From Stercorarius parasiticus (Eukaryota; Chordata; Aves; Charadriiformes; Stercorariidae), in assembly GCA_013396915.1 (NCBI GenBank), contig VWZL01001934.1, forward strand, positions 593,146 to 657,145: 64,000 nucleotides of DNA. Direction: 5' to 3'. The notes under the pieces were generated by a model. It worked only from the letters and a program-made list of their open reading frames with translations, searched no databases and was not told where the DNA came from. Both the position numbers and the translations under genes were made by a program. Below are positions 1-13,400 of this stretch, in pieces; the first letter of the stretch is position 1, and each line of letters begins with the position of its first letter.

Positions 1-387
1 TTATGCAATAGACATTTAACAGGAACAGTGCAGTCCATGCTAGTAAGAGGTCACTCTTTGAGTAGAACCAATTCTAGAATAGGTGATAGTCTGGGTTTTC
101 ATTATTTAAAATCATGTAACTTTGTTCCTCTACTGTACATAAAATTCTTTACATGTATTTCTAATCACTGATTAGAATTAATAATTTTAAGTCAATCTTA
201 TTACAATCCAGTTAAATGCAAAACAAAAACAATTACATCAACTCATGAGCTGTCAAGTCTCAAGATGGGACCGCCCATTTGAATAGAACAAAAATAATAT
301 CAAAAGTCAATGTCTGTGCATCATTGCTTGCCATCCAATAGACCTTTGGATAAAGTGTCCAGGGGACTGTTACCTTTGAAAAGCAGA

Positions 388-393
388 TTTATT
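388..393 (-). promoter_or_regulatory. Candidate polyadenylation signal AATAAA
   Basis: The plus strand reads tttatt, giving AATAAA on the DVL1 strand about 3.6 kb downstream of the last coding codon. Position and motif fit; use is not shown. Confidence 0.25.
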
Positions 394-1817
394 AACAGGA
401 GGTAAAAGACAAGAGCAGTGCTTTTAAGACTGTTTGCCAAAAATATACCAGGTGGGTACACTACGCCTTACAGATACTGCCTCCATGGGACACGAGACAC
501 CATCCCAAACTGTTTTCTCATCATTTTCTACGATCTTCCAACCATACCTGTTAGTCCTTGTTAAAAGCTGTCAGCAGGTATGCGTGAACATTAAGCTCAG
601 CTGCAGGGCACAGGCAGGTGTTGAGGCTCTCACTTCCAGAATAAAAATGTCACCTATTTAAGGCTCCTGTTACGAGGTTGTTTCAACGCCCTGTACAGCA
701 AACCCGTAACTTCTCCCTGTAGTTAGAGGCACAGGTCATGCGTTCTAGAGCCCAGCCAGTGCCGGTTATTTGATGTTAAAATCAGAGAAAAATTTCATGC
801 CCAGGTGAGAGAAACAGCAAGTTCTGCAGGACTCCAGCCTTCACACGTCCTTCCACCTGGCACAGCTCTCCCTACTGTACGTAGCGTCATTGGCATCAGT
901 GGCACTTCTTCCTGCAGGCAGCGCTGTACTCAGGAGGAGAAACTCGCACAGCTGGGCCCCGGGGCCCCCGTGTTGCAAGGACACATGGACATGCGTTGAA
1001 CGCCAAGGATGGGATTTGGGAAATCTCCTGTCTTCAGTCACTTCTGAAAATGAGGAGCTAGCAATGTTTCAGGCCTAACTTTCCATTGACTCCAACCAGC
1101 CTCTCCGCTGTACACTACGAGGTGAGGAAATCAAACTTTTGTTTTAGACGCAGCGGCCACTACGTATTGCACTGTTCACAGAAGGGTCATTTACATTCTC
1201 CTCTTTGAAAATAGCAGGTTCTACACGCTCTACAGTACTAAACCCACTGCACATCTCTCAGTACATTCAGGGCACTCCTCATTCTCCTGCAATGGAGGCC
1301 TGTTTGCGGGGGAAGCGCGTTCAGGCTGGATTTTAGCAGCCCCGTTTCCTCAGCTTTTCCCTCGCCTACGTTACGGACCGTCAGCCTCAGCCCAGTGATA
1401 TCCACAAACACACCAGTATATAACACAGTCCTTTCAACGTAGCAGCAAAGACCAGCAAGACACAGAAGAGTTTCTGCCAACAGCATAACAAGATGACAAA
1501 AAAAAACCCCAGCAGGTGCGTAAACTGCAACTCTTGAAAAGACGTAAGGAAATTAAACATGTTTCTTTTGTGGGTGAAAGCTCAGCCCCCAGCTTTAATC
1601 CCTTTTGGGAATGTCTTATTAAAATGATCCTCTTTTCCTCCAGCCCTGTAAGTTCTGCCTTAAGACAAAGTGGGCCAGAAAAATTGTAATATATAAGAGA
1701 CCAGAAAAGTTAAAATTAATTTAAAAGTAGAACCACTAGTGATTGTCAGTAAAGTCACAGACTTCTTAACCGTGTCTCCTGGAGACACAGCAGAATTACA
1801 GAATTATTTTACTCTGA

Positions 1818-1823
1818 TTTATT
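1818..1823 (-). promoter_or_regulatory. Candidate polyadenylation signal AATAAA
   Basis: The plus strand reads tttatt, giving AATAAA on the DVL1 strand 2.2 kb downstream of the last coding codon. An ATTAAA variant follows at 1594-1599. This is an alternative to the 388-393 signal. Confidence 0.25.
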
Positions 1824-3374
1824 TCGTCGCTTTAAACGTCAATCTTTCAAAACAGTTTACAGAGTTTAGTTAGCGTCTTTGCTGTGTTACTGGCAGGAGG
1901 AAAGGAAAAGTAAGGATAACGTTGCACAGTCAAGCTTTAGGTAGTGTCGTTGTTTTGAAGAAGCCATCGCCAACTCTGCAGTCTACGCTAGCCCATCAGA
2001 TGGATTACGCCAAAAGCACTGCTTTCAGAAATGTTATGTAGCTTTTCAGGAGATTTTTGTAAAGAAAACTGTCCAAAACCACTCAGCTGGTTTAGAAGCC
2101 CAGTAATTGGAGTACCTAGTCTGGGTGACATGGTGTTTCCTACATGCCTAGCTCCCTTTTGAAAGTGAGACTTACGTCTCCAATTAACACAGACAGTTGA
2201 AAATGTTACTCTGACTTTTGTAAAAGGGATGTGTTTGCATACAGACCTGTCGTAAGAACAGAAGTAGTGAAAAAAAAAAAATCTATCAGAATGAGCAACA
2301 TACAAAAGGGACAGCTTGAAGAGTAATTTTTCAAGGTGACAAAGGAACGTGAAACTACACATATATAGTCAGAAAGACACGTTCTCTTTTGACATTCATA
2401 TCGGATATTCACACTACCCATAAAGCATGGAACATAACAAAAAGAAGCATCTTACCAGTGAAGAAAATGCTTATATACAGTAAAGACTGATTTTAAAGCA
2501 CCTGTCCTAAAACCTGCTAGAAGCAGGTATCTCACAAAAAAGGATTTCACTGAGACATGGCCCCGTGGTCAAATGCCACTAAGTGACTGCAGCTGAACAC
2601 GTTTCCCATTAAATGAGACACCAAAACAGCCTGTGGGTGTGCTCTTACCATGCCCTCGATTCAGATACTTTAAAAAAGTGAAGGTTCCTGAACATCCTTT
2701 ATCAAGCGTCCATAGCCTTAGAGCGAGAAATACACAGTAATGAAATCCTGGGGATATACAACAGCAGTTGCTTAAGTCAAAGCTCCCCAGCAGGAGCTTT
2801 AGCATGGGCCTCGCTCGGTGTCAGGTATAAAGATTCATTCATTGTACCATTTATGAACTGTTTTCAAAACATCCTCTCACCTCTCTGCTAACAGCTAGCC
2901 CCCATCTGTGTTCAGAACACATTCCCTTGGGTAACACTGCAATTGGGATTAGACATCTCCAGGTTTCTATTTCAAGAAAAAAGAGAAAGAGACTGCTCAG
3001 AAACTAAGAACGGAAAAGGAGGTGATCAAAATGAATAGCCGTGTCCCAGTGGGAGCCAGGACTTATCTACGCCCCTGCTAGAATGGGATAAATATCCCCT
3101 TCAAAAGGGAAAAGCTGCAGCTACACTATCAGAATCGCATAGCAGCAATCGTCCTATTTCTGTGGAAACAACTTTTAAAACCTGTAAGCCAGTGCGCGTT
3201 ATAACCAGAAGAAAGAGACACATCTGTCAGCAGGGATGTGACTGAAATGCCCAGGAACGGACCGCAGCTACAAAGTCACTACCATGAGGCTAAATGAAAT
3301 AACTTTACAAGTTCTGCACAATGAACACATACAGTAGCAAGACTCCACCACTCCCTTGATAGAATAATATCCTT

Positions 3375-3390
3375 AAAAAAAAAAAAAAAA
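3375..3390 (+). repeat. A16 homopolymer
   Basis: A16 followed by further A-rich sequence to about 3404, in the presumed DVL1 3' UTR. On the transcribed strand it is a U run. Confidence 0.95.
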
Positions 3391-4023
3391 GAAAAAAGAA
3401 AGAACGATTGATTTATACTCCCTAGTCAGGAGAAGAAGGTGGCCACAGCTTTGCTTTCTGCTAGGAATTGGTTTGAGCCTGCTGCTTTCCAAGCACGTGT
3501 TGTCTGTCCACTTGCAGTTGCCACGGCTGCTTGGTGCCATCCAAGAACCAGCATCACGAGGCAGTATCACAGATACCAGCCAGCAGTCATTTTTGACTTG
3601 TAAGAGAAAAAGCAGGGAAAAATAAAAAGTGCTACTATGCATCATTGGAAATTTAGAAGTCATGTGAAATAATAGTCCTTGAATCGGCCAAAAAGATAAC
3701 ACCGACTGCATTGTGTAGGTGCCATGATTACCAAAGCTCATTAAGATGTGAATATACACCAGCCATTCACAATCAAAAACAAGAGGGGGAAAAAAAATAA
3801 AGAAAAGATGCCATCAATTTGCTGATATTTAACAATCCCAGGAGATTTTTTTTGTTCGTTTTTGTGGGGTGGGGTTTTTCTTTTTTTGTATTTTTTTGGT
3901 TTGTTTTCTTGATTTTCTGCAACACAATTGCAAACCAGGAAGGTGTGACATGCAAGACAGCTAAGTTTCTTCCAGTAAGTGTTCGACAATGACCAAATTG
4001 CTCACCCACCCCCAAAACAATNA

Positions 4024-4424
4024 GAATTCACAAGGGTTGCCCATGGCCTTCTGGAAGGACTGCCGGCTCCCCGTCAGCTCTGGAGGAACAGAGCTCAGTT
4101 CCCTCACGGGGGGCCCTCCAGGGGGTCCGCTCGTCCCGTAGACTTTGGAGCCCATTTTGGGGAGATTGTAGAGGGGTGGGACTCCTGGAGGCCCGTAAGA
4201 ATGATGGCTGTGGTGGCTTCTCTCACTGTGGGTGGCAGAGACGTGACTCCGGTGGCTGAGCTGGCTGACGGGCCTCTCCCGCCGCAGGACACTGGTGCCA
4301 CCCCCGCTGCGGGCAGTGTGGTCGGACTCGCTGCCGCTGCCAGCTGACTTGCGGTCCTTCTCTCTGCCAAGAGCTCTCCTGCTGTTCTCGCTGTTGCTTC
4401 GGTTCGAGCCGCTGCTTTTGCTTC
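4024..4424 (-). CDS. DVL1: DVL1 terminal coding exon (C-terminal tail)
   Basis: The acceptor is ctttag at 4430-4425. The exon enters in phase, completing the Gly codon of SEGSK, and reads 133 codons to the motif AMGNPCEF. Visible landmarks are a Ser/Arg-rich start ([11 protein letters not shown]), [13 protein letters not shown] (the conserved tail motif), a His/Ser-rich stretch ([15 protein letters not shown]), [12 protein letters not shown], then [20 protein letters not shown] and [15 protein letters not shown]. The tail is a phosphorylation-rich regulatory region, and in family members its extreme C-terminus folds back onto the PDZ domain. The next codon is TNA (4023-4021), which can be Leu, Ser or stop but never the expected Phe. 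If it is not a stop, the frame runs 18 more non-homologous residues and stops just below 3961. The His-rich block is shared with DVL2/DVL3-type tails and, as far as I recall, is shortened in mammalian DVL1. Confidence 0.95.
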
Positions 4425-7400
4425 CTAAAGCCCCCCCAGCGAAAAGGACACAGAGAAAAGCAGCATTAGCTCACGTCCGCTGCTGTCTCCCACGTCAGCT
4501 CCTACCACAACCCACAGATGCGGGTACAACCATCGCAATGGCAACAGTGATGACAGAACCAGGCCTGAACGTGCTGTTGGTGGCTTATGGGATTTAGCAA
4601 TGACAATTGGTAGAACAAAGCTGACGAGGTTGTGCCATGCACAGGTACACGTAGACACCTCAGAGCTTGACCAGGGGAAGCCACAGCTAGCCTGGAGCTA
4701 CTGGCTGAAAGCCTTTGCTGGCTGAAAGCCATCTGCTCCGCTGCCGCCCCACTGACCAGAGAGAGGGGAGGAGCAGGAACGGAAGGAAGAAGCAGGCATT
4801 TGGGCTTTGACTCAAGCAAATGAGGTTCAATCTAATTGTAACTGTCTTTGTTATCTTCTACCGGCAAAAACTTTTTCAAAAAGAAACTCATTTGCGTTCT
4901 CTATCACCCTTGGGCACGCTGGGCATACTTGCACCCAGGGCCAAATCACCTGAGGTTAACAGATGTCCTTTTGCTGGCTCCAGTGTGTAGATTCTTTTTA
5001 AATTCATCGCTACCGTGTTCTGTTGTTGGACAATTCTTAAAAACCCAGTAATTTGTTGAACTGCTCTACGATGAATCAGTAACATGCAGGATGTTCCCAG
5101 CAGAGGCCACTAAATGAACTTGGAAAAACAAAGGACTGCTGCTGGTGTGCACGCTCAGTTGTTGCTACATATAAGCTTCACTAAACTTCAAAAATTTAAG
5201 GTCGTGCTCTGTTACCATGAGAGATAGGCTAGGATGATGTCAGGAGACATTTCCGAGCTAATTGTTCTTTTCAAAAAAACAACAAACCAACCCAGAGAAT
5301 CTCTCATTAAGTTCATACCATCTTAGTGCAAGACCATCTCCCCAAAAAGGCTCCCCAGCCAGCGGAACATGGGACCAGCTTTTGAGTCTGAATGAGCCAC
5401 TGAGTCACCGGGGCCACTGACACGGGAAAAGCAGAATGATTCTGAGCTGCTCCTTTCTTCAACTACAGATGATCACCACCTCCTGTCTGCTCCAGCTGAT
5501 GTTTAGAGACAGGAAAACTAGACTGACCTGGGGTGTCCAGGGGAAAGGCTACATTCCCCCTCAGAGTGCAAGAAAAGCTGCAGACAGATGGAAAATACAG
5601 AATACAAAAATCACTGGACTTGAGGTTAGTATTCTGAGCCTGGGACTCTGACGTGGGATTTGCTGATTGTAACCCCTATCAGCTCTTCTCTGCTCTGGGA
5701 AAAACACTGTCCTGCTTTATGCCTTAGTTTTCTTCCACCTGTAAATGGGAGATGTTAAGTTGGGTTCAGCTGCCCCCAGCAACTCCTACAAAGATTCACT
5801 AAGGTGAGCCTTTGAAGAGGTAAGGTGCTCCCTGAGCTGTCATTTCAAATGTTTCACAGCAATCTTGTAAAGACAAATAAGGGCAGAGAAACTACTTGTT
5901 AGCAGGTTGACTGTTACAGCCTTTACTCCAAAGAACAACGTAGATATTCTCTCCGAAAAGCATTTTGCAAGCTCTCCAGCGTGGCATGTTTTTCATGGTG
6001 GAAGAAAATCAACATTTTGTTTTAACCCTTCCACAGCAAATATGCCTCTGCCTTTATCTCATGATGCATTCTGCTGCCACCCATCCAAACCCTGCAAACC
6101 TTACCCAAAGTCATTACTCCTCGATGCAAGCTCCCCATACACAAGAATCCATTGCCAGTTCCGTAGCTGTGGCTGAGTAAAGATCAGGTAGGGGAGAAAG
6201 CAAGCTGCCCTGAAAGCGTGTATTACTCATCTTGAGAGGTCTTCCACAGGCAGTAGGACTGAGACTGGCATCATGTTGCTACTCCAGACTTGAGTATACC
6301 TGGAGTAGCAGCTCTAGCTCATCTGCCAAGACTCCAAGAGGTCAAGTGGTTAATGCAGACTTGTCTCAGAAGAACCTGGCTTTCTGCAGCTGCACTCCAA
6401 GCTTATTACATGGCAGAAAGAAAATAGAGAAACCGTCTACCATTACAGCAGTCTTCCTAAGAATAATCAGCAGCATAGCGGTTCTTCTCTGTCCATGCTG
6501 AGGTTCGCTCTCTCCCTGACCTGCCTTTAAATCCTGTCACAGAACAATCAATCAGAAAGTCCCTCTAAGCCTTGAGATTAAATGCAATCTAACAAGAGTG
6601 TCGCCTTCTTGGCAGCTAGGGACTGGCCTGTCTTAGAGACATGCAGCCCAAGCAAAAGCTGAGGTCTTGTTCACCAGATGAATTCAGTTACGATCTAACA
6701 TCACACATAAAAGAGAGACTTCACAACAAGCCCAATTCTAACACTCTATTGAGTGAGCAACGCGGCCTTGTGTCCCACTACTCAATGCCTGCCTGAGACA
6801 GTGCTCAAGCATCTTTCACTAAATGAGCAGTGGAAGGGCGCTGGTAGATGAATCCATCCAATCCATATGGATAACATCAGACTAATAAATTAGGAGTTGG
6901 GAATTATTTCTTTCTTTCTTTTATGAAGAGCAGCGAAGGGACTGGTGACAGGACTCTCCCATCTGCTGCTGCTGCAGCAGAGTCACGCAGGGGCCTGACA
7001 GGTTGATACGCTAATGCCACACTACTGGACTACTGCGCATTGAGACAGGTTGAGCGTCCAAGACAATTAAAAAGAAAAAAATAAAAGAAAAAATACAGCT
7101 AAACATTTGGGTCACAAGAGTCTAAAATGATCATGCTGTGAATTCATTATTATTATGGAGGCATTTGAAGCTTACCAATCCCCTAGAGTCAGCCATTCCT
7201 CTAGGAATCCTTCAGTCTAACGCTTGCTCAGAACAAAACAAGGGAATAACAGTTACAAAACAAGAAACAACACAGAAGTGTAGTTTCCAAAAGAAGAACA
7301 AGGAAAGCGTTGAAACCCTTCAAAATTTAACACTTTGGCGCCTTTCATAAGGCTCTCTTTAGCCAGTAACACAGGTCGCATGGATAAAATACCATACCTT

Positions 7401-10400
7401 TCCTATTCCAGCAGCAGAGATCTAATATTCTACTGCCCACAGAACCAGCTGCCAAAAACAAATGTCACGTTCTTCCCAGCACAATCAGCTTGCAGTTCTA
7501 AAACCTCTGGATGCCACTGTGAGCTTCCTCACAGACACTTCTTATTTTGAGATAAGGTGGGAAGCAATAGTGCTAAAATCATGTGAGCAAGTTCCTGTTA
7601 CGAAATTCTTCTGTGTGATTTTGCAAAATCTAACTGGCTGTGGTAAACAGCAAGAACTTCCATCCAAGTTACTGGATGTTCACTGTTAAGAACACAGAGA
7701 ATCCTCACCCTTTCTTTACTGGCAGCATTTCCAAAAGCAAAACTCACTCTGGAAGTTATTTTAAAAAATAATTTAAAAAAAATCTGTACAGCCAAAAAGA
7801 TACATAGTTTTTATTTACTAAAGTTTAAAAATGAACCACAAAATTATCCTAGGGCAGGAAAGGAGGAGGTCAGGTTTTTAATCCATGCAGTATTATCTTT
7901 TTTTCCCCTATCATATATGACAAAAGAGACTCTCCTCCCTGTGAGCAGTGTTTCAGCCCTGTAACCCACCTGGCTGACCACTCACGCTTGTCTCACACAA
8001 GCGGAGAGAGCAATTTTCCTTTTGTACTGAGCACTGAAGTGAAAGCCAAGAGCACCTTGGTTCTAATCCCTGGTCCATCAGCAACGAAACGACCTAATTT
8101 CTAGCAATATCAGGCGACTGCAGCCCCCCTTGGCTCTGACCTCTAAGAAGGGGGGCAATAGTTTATCTGTTTTAACAGGCTGGACAATTGAGTCATTAAC
8201 ATTCTGATTTTGTTAATGGCCTAATCAGCATTATCTAAGCAGTAGTTTACCATGTGGTGCTGTTGGGTAAGAAAAGTAGAGATGCTCATGCCACCATGGA
8301 CATGATAAACAGCTTGGCTTTAGTTCCCCACTGGCATTTTGCACGGGGTACAGAACTAAAGCGTAACTATGAACAGCATCTATTCTATTCTACTCCATTC
8401 TATTCTATTCTACTGACTCAGTTAAAACATGGCTGGCAGTTTCAATACAGAGCTGAAAGGCTAACCCACTCCATCATATACACAAACAGTTTTGATTCCG
8501 TGCAGTCGCACCAGATCCATGCAGGCAGCATACAAAAATCACAAGACAGGAGCACAGACAGTACGAAGGAACTCAAGCAAATGGTTAGGGCTAATGACAG
8601 CTGCAGAAATAAATACCAGATTAACCATCTTACCTTCGCTTTGCTGGCTCCCTGCACTGCCACTACCATAGCTAAAGCCTGGGTCTTGGTATGCTGGTGG
8701 AAAACACGGAGGGGGCAGAGGATACTGATACGTGTATCCTTGGCCTAATGGCCAGGGAGCAGCAGGATGTGGAAGTGGAGCAAGGGTATCCTGATCCGAG
8801 GCTCCGCTAGAACCATTGTTAAGGTTCAGTGCAGCCATATCTGGAAAAGAGAGAAAAGGTGAAGACCGTGTGCTTACCTCGCAGCTGACTCCTGCGTGTT
8901 AATAATGGCTGACACATCACCCACTGCGGCGAGGGATTAGAGGGACTCAGCCTCCAGAGTTCACTCTAAATATCGCACATGGTAGGGCAGGCATTAATAT
9001 TTACCGCTGAGCACTGAGGCACCTTTGCAGCGTTTCCGTAAATCAAGGAGGAATCGTCCCCCTTTTACACATCGGAAACTGAGTATGACTGACAAGCAGG
9101 AATTCTGTGGCATCAGCACAAATAAATCCTGCTTTCTTGAGCCTTGGTGCAATGCCCTGTTTGATGAGTTCATCCTGCTCTTCCAACTACTTGGTCTAAC
9201 AGGAGTGTCAACCACTTGTCATGCAACTTCTGAATAGGGGCCTGCTCTGAAACACCCGCTTGTGAAATCCTACAGGACTCTCCTCTCTGCATCCCGTGAG
9301 CACAGAGGAGACAACACCCATGCAGCTTTGCCCTTCGCAGGGGGGGAACTTACTGCCACAGAGGTCTCCAAAGACATAATAGCACTGTTCCGAGAAAGTG
9401 ATTTTGTTCACAGTGTGCCTGAGGTAGCCATGTTTCAACATGCTGCTGGCATATTTTCTAGCCTCCCGTCGGTCTTTGAAGCCTTCCACGTGCGTGTAAA
9501 GCCAGTCAACCACATCTGCTCCTAAAATGAGCACAGGAAGAGGAGACACAAATATCATCCGAGCCAAACTGACCTCCTTTGGTTTTTTAACCTTCACATT
9601 ATCACACAGCCCACTAGTACTATTGAACACAAATATGAATACGTAGCAATCTTGCTGCAAAGACCTTAAAATGTTATTTTCATGACTCAGCTTAACTGCT
9701 GAATTAGTTACCACCAAGCATCAATAAAGAAAAAAAGAATTATCTTGCATCCAGTTGGACACTACATTAACAGAGACACCAAATACGCCCACAGAAAATT
9801 TTATAGTTACACTGTTCAACCCCTTCTGAGTTGCAGTAATGAAAAATGACGCAGGATGTACAGAACAGAAGTGATCGGGGGGGTCATCTTCCTCAAGAGG
9901 CAGGTGTCAACGTTGTCAAAAGACCTGGGGGGGGGGGGGGGTTCCAATCCCCTTCTCAGCAAAAAGTAACTACAACCTGGATTGACTAAATGTTAGCACA
10001 GTTCAGGTCACAGGACTGCCAGAATCAAAAGTAGACCAGTTGTGGTAATTTTAAATGTAACTAGATGCTCTATTAAGTTTGTGTGGCTGTCTGGAACTGG
10101 AATTACAAGGATGGCTGCTCTGCTGGACTTGGGCAGATTGCTAGAGCCACAAGTAGTTACACAGAGAACCAGAGATACAACAAGTGAGGGTTAAGGACCA
10201 GCTGTATGTGGCCATGAGAAATGTGCAGCACTTTTGGCTGCCCAGGCTCAAACAAGAGCTATTAGTTATTTCCTGTCACACTTAGAGTTGTTCACAAATA
10301 CCAAGTCAAGGGAATGTAAGAGGTCATAGACAGAGGGAAAAACAATTTCATATAAAGATAGTTTCTTCAGCCTATTTACAAAAAGCCACTGTTTCCCTCC

Positions 10401-13400
10401 CTATCCCCGCTCCCCAGCATTTCTTTGGTCTGCTTACCTATTACTGCATTGGAGATGGTGATTTTTAACCACATCCTGTCCCGAATTTCAAGGCCTGAGT
10501 CTGGTAGCTGCATAACCTTGACAATAGTAGCCATGTCAGTCTTCACAGTTAAGGGAGATTCTTCTAATTCTAAAAGAAAGGAAGGTTACGTGCTTCTTTG
10601 AAATGATCTGAGTCTGAAAAGAACTTCTCAAGTCCCAAGTTGGATGAAACGTTTCAAGACAGCTTTACCAACAGATGCAAAAAAAGACACAAAGGTTCCC
10701 AAATGCACCCTCATCAATGGCACAAATTATGGCATTCAGACCAATTCTTCAGAGATCCCGCCCAGTGCAACCAGTTTAGTCACTGAGATGCTGAGTCCCT
10801 GCGTGTGTCGACTTCTCAAACCCGCTACAGATCAGCACTGCGCTCTTTCAGTCCATGCTGCATCCAGAGTTGCAGAAAAGGAAATCCAAGGAGTTTTAGG
10901 ACCACTGCTTTTCATTTCAGTTTGCCACAAACGGCCCCTACCCACCCAACAGTTCAGTGCACCATATGCAAAACTCTGTAGGACAAGGGTTTGGGGCTTG
11001 TTCTTTAACTTTTGCTTTAATTGTCAGGAATAATACCCATCTGCATGGACAAAGATGATGACCATGTCTCAGTCAATGTCCATTTGTGTTTTTTAAGATT
11101 TGGACATCAGCATAATTGGGGAGAACTGAAATTAGAAAAGCAAGCTTCCATCATCAGGATAAAGGCTAGTGGTTTCCTTAAAAAACCCAAATGATGGCAG
11201 CCTTACAAGTTAAGGAGTCACTTAACCCAGCATTACTTTGTCCTGCATCTTTCTTGCAGAACCCTTAAAATAACGCTACTCAAATGCCTCGGCAGCCGTC
11301 GCTGCTCCATTCGTACCTCAGACGCTCTTACAGCAGAGCTGGCTTGCCAGAGGCTTCATATTTTCCTGATTAATTTTTTATAATAAAACCAGAACAATAG
11401 GGCTGAGATTCACCCCACAGAACTGAGGTTCCTCCCGCAGGTGTCTAGTTCCTTTAGCAACTCCTTCCTACCATACATAGAGGCAAGCGGCATCTCATAT
11501 TGAAAGCCCAGTGGGGTGAATCTGGGTCCAAGAGTCTACCGGCTTCTTGTGTTCTGTGCAGAACTCCATCATCCTGTCTATACCTAAGAGACCATATTCT
11601 TTGGAGACAGCACCCAGTCCTCCTTCCTGCTCCCATCTTCTCAGCCCTAGAAAATTCACGTTGAGCACATGCTTCCTGTGTTTGTAGCTCAGACCTTCCC
11701 AGCAGGAATTCAGAAACCCTCCTCCCCTCCCTTCTCCCAGGTCCCCATATCACCCACCTTTCAAAAGCACAAGGGAACCAATTTTGTCCTTTTCCAGCAA
11801 CCCAACATTTTCATAAAAGGTACAACCAGCATGAAACAATGAAAACTGAAAATGCTTCTTTCAATACATGCACTGCTAATATGCATGAAAATATCCCAGA
11901 CCATCTATGCATGCGGTTTCAATACTGACAAAGTTTGAATAGACACTAAAATTTTGCTTTTGCTTTAAGTTAGTTTGGTTAGTGGCAAAAAGCAACGTGT
12001 TTGTTTGGGGAAAAAAAAACAACAAACCAACAAACCAATATTCAAGTAAAGTGTGTGGGGAGCAATAAACTGTATTTTCTTGGAGAGCTGCGATCTGCAT
12101 TTAAAGAACAACACTGGTCAAATGATCATCAATATTTTCTAAGTCTGGCAATTCTTTACAAATATGAAAATTCTAAAATACCTCTAAAATGAACCCACTT
12201 TGATCTGAACTCAGTCAACTGTGGGCCTGACCACCTGTACAGGGATGTGCAAGCCTGAGGAAGAGCACAGACAGCAACTCCTTTCTGGGGAACCACATCT
12301 GCCACAAAGCTCTTTCTCAGGGGTTTGGTTATTGCTTTTGAGTGGCATTTTTTTTCCCCTTAGCAGATCCTGGTAATAAAAGAGGTGCGTGCTCCAGGAA
12401 AGCAAAGTCCTACCACATGTGATACCACCACTGGCTTGTTTCCTTCTTTGAGTAAGGAAGTACACATTTGCCCAAGCAAAAAGGCCTCAGAAAATCACGC
12501 CGTAGCTCAGGCTGAACACTATTAAGCAGAAATAGTTTGAAGTCTCAATTCAAAATCCTCCAAAGTCCATGCAAGAGAAAAAGAAACTTTCCAACCACGT
12601 CAACAGACTGCATTTTGAAACAGCAAGTTTTTCAAGAAACATTGAAACACCTGAAGTTAATCTCATGGAATGGGACAGTGCTGCTTTGCAGAAAGGGGTC
12701 CTGGCGTGGCAGAACAGAATCTGGAAAAATCTACCTTTAGCAGAGTAAAGGAGCAGCAGGGTTTGCAACTGACTGAGGCAGCGAGTCCACCACTCACAAA
12801 CCACCATGACAGGCTATGCTCCTGCATCAGCCAGAACACTGCTGGAGAACTAGAGACTTTTTAAAGCAATGATTACTATGAAACACCTCAGTCTGCCTTG
12901 GTTTGCATCGTCCTGTTTTTGAAGAAATGCACCTGAGAAAATAAAGAGCTAATGCAGAACAATTCCTACTGCGTGGTGGTAATTTCTGTGGCCCCAAAAT
13001 CTCAGCTATTTTAATCACTAGCACCGATGTGATGGTGGCTGTGCAAATGCTTCTGATATCAGAACTTCACCTTTGATCCAGAGGCTAGAGAGCAAAGGAA
13101 TGGTGGTCAGAAGGAAAGCAGTTATTCACTCCATTTACATTATCCTGGTCTTGCTCCACGAACAGAGTAAACCAGCAGACGGTCACAATCCTTAAAACAA
13201 GGAACCATGAAACAGATTTGTCTAAGGCGACTCCCTTAATTCACTGCTTCCACTTCCACAGCCAGGTACTGCAGAACAGATGTTATATTTGCTTCAAACA
13301 GCAGTGTCTCTAGCCTTAGAGGAACTGAAACAGAGAACCTTGCACTGGAACACGAAAAGTCGGAGTGCCCCACTTTGCATGAAGCTCTTCGTTCTTTGAG

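Larger units (their letters stand above)
388..4020 (-). other. DVL1: Probable DVL1 3' UTR and/or downstream flank
   Basis: No protein gene is recognisable between the DVL1 C-terminus and the window start. The stretch has an A16 run (3375-3390) and T-rich, low-complexity sequence around 3843-3915. It contains minus-strand AATAAA-type signals at 1818-1823 and 388-393 and ATTAAA at 1594-1599. The lower boundary given is the most distal good signal seen and is a guess. The real transcript end may be any of these or lie outside. Confidence 0.4.
4425..8633 (-). other. DVL1: DVL1 last intron (4.2 kb)
   Basis: GT donor at 8633-8632 and AG acceptor at 4426-4425. It holds a MIR-like relic near 5611-5835, another near 8030-8105 and a TTCTA microsatellite (8380-8413). 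I see no exon of another gene. Confidence 0.9.

Noticed and set aside
8254..8748. 164-codon plus-strand frame
   Set aside because: It crosses the TTCTA microsatellite and runs antisense through the DVL1 post-DEP exon, so it is a shadow frame.
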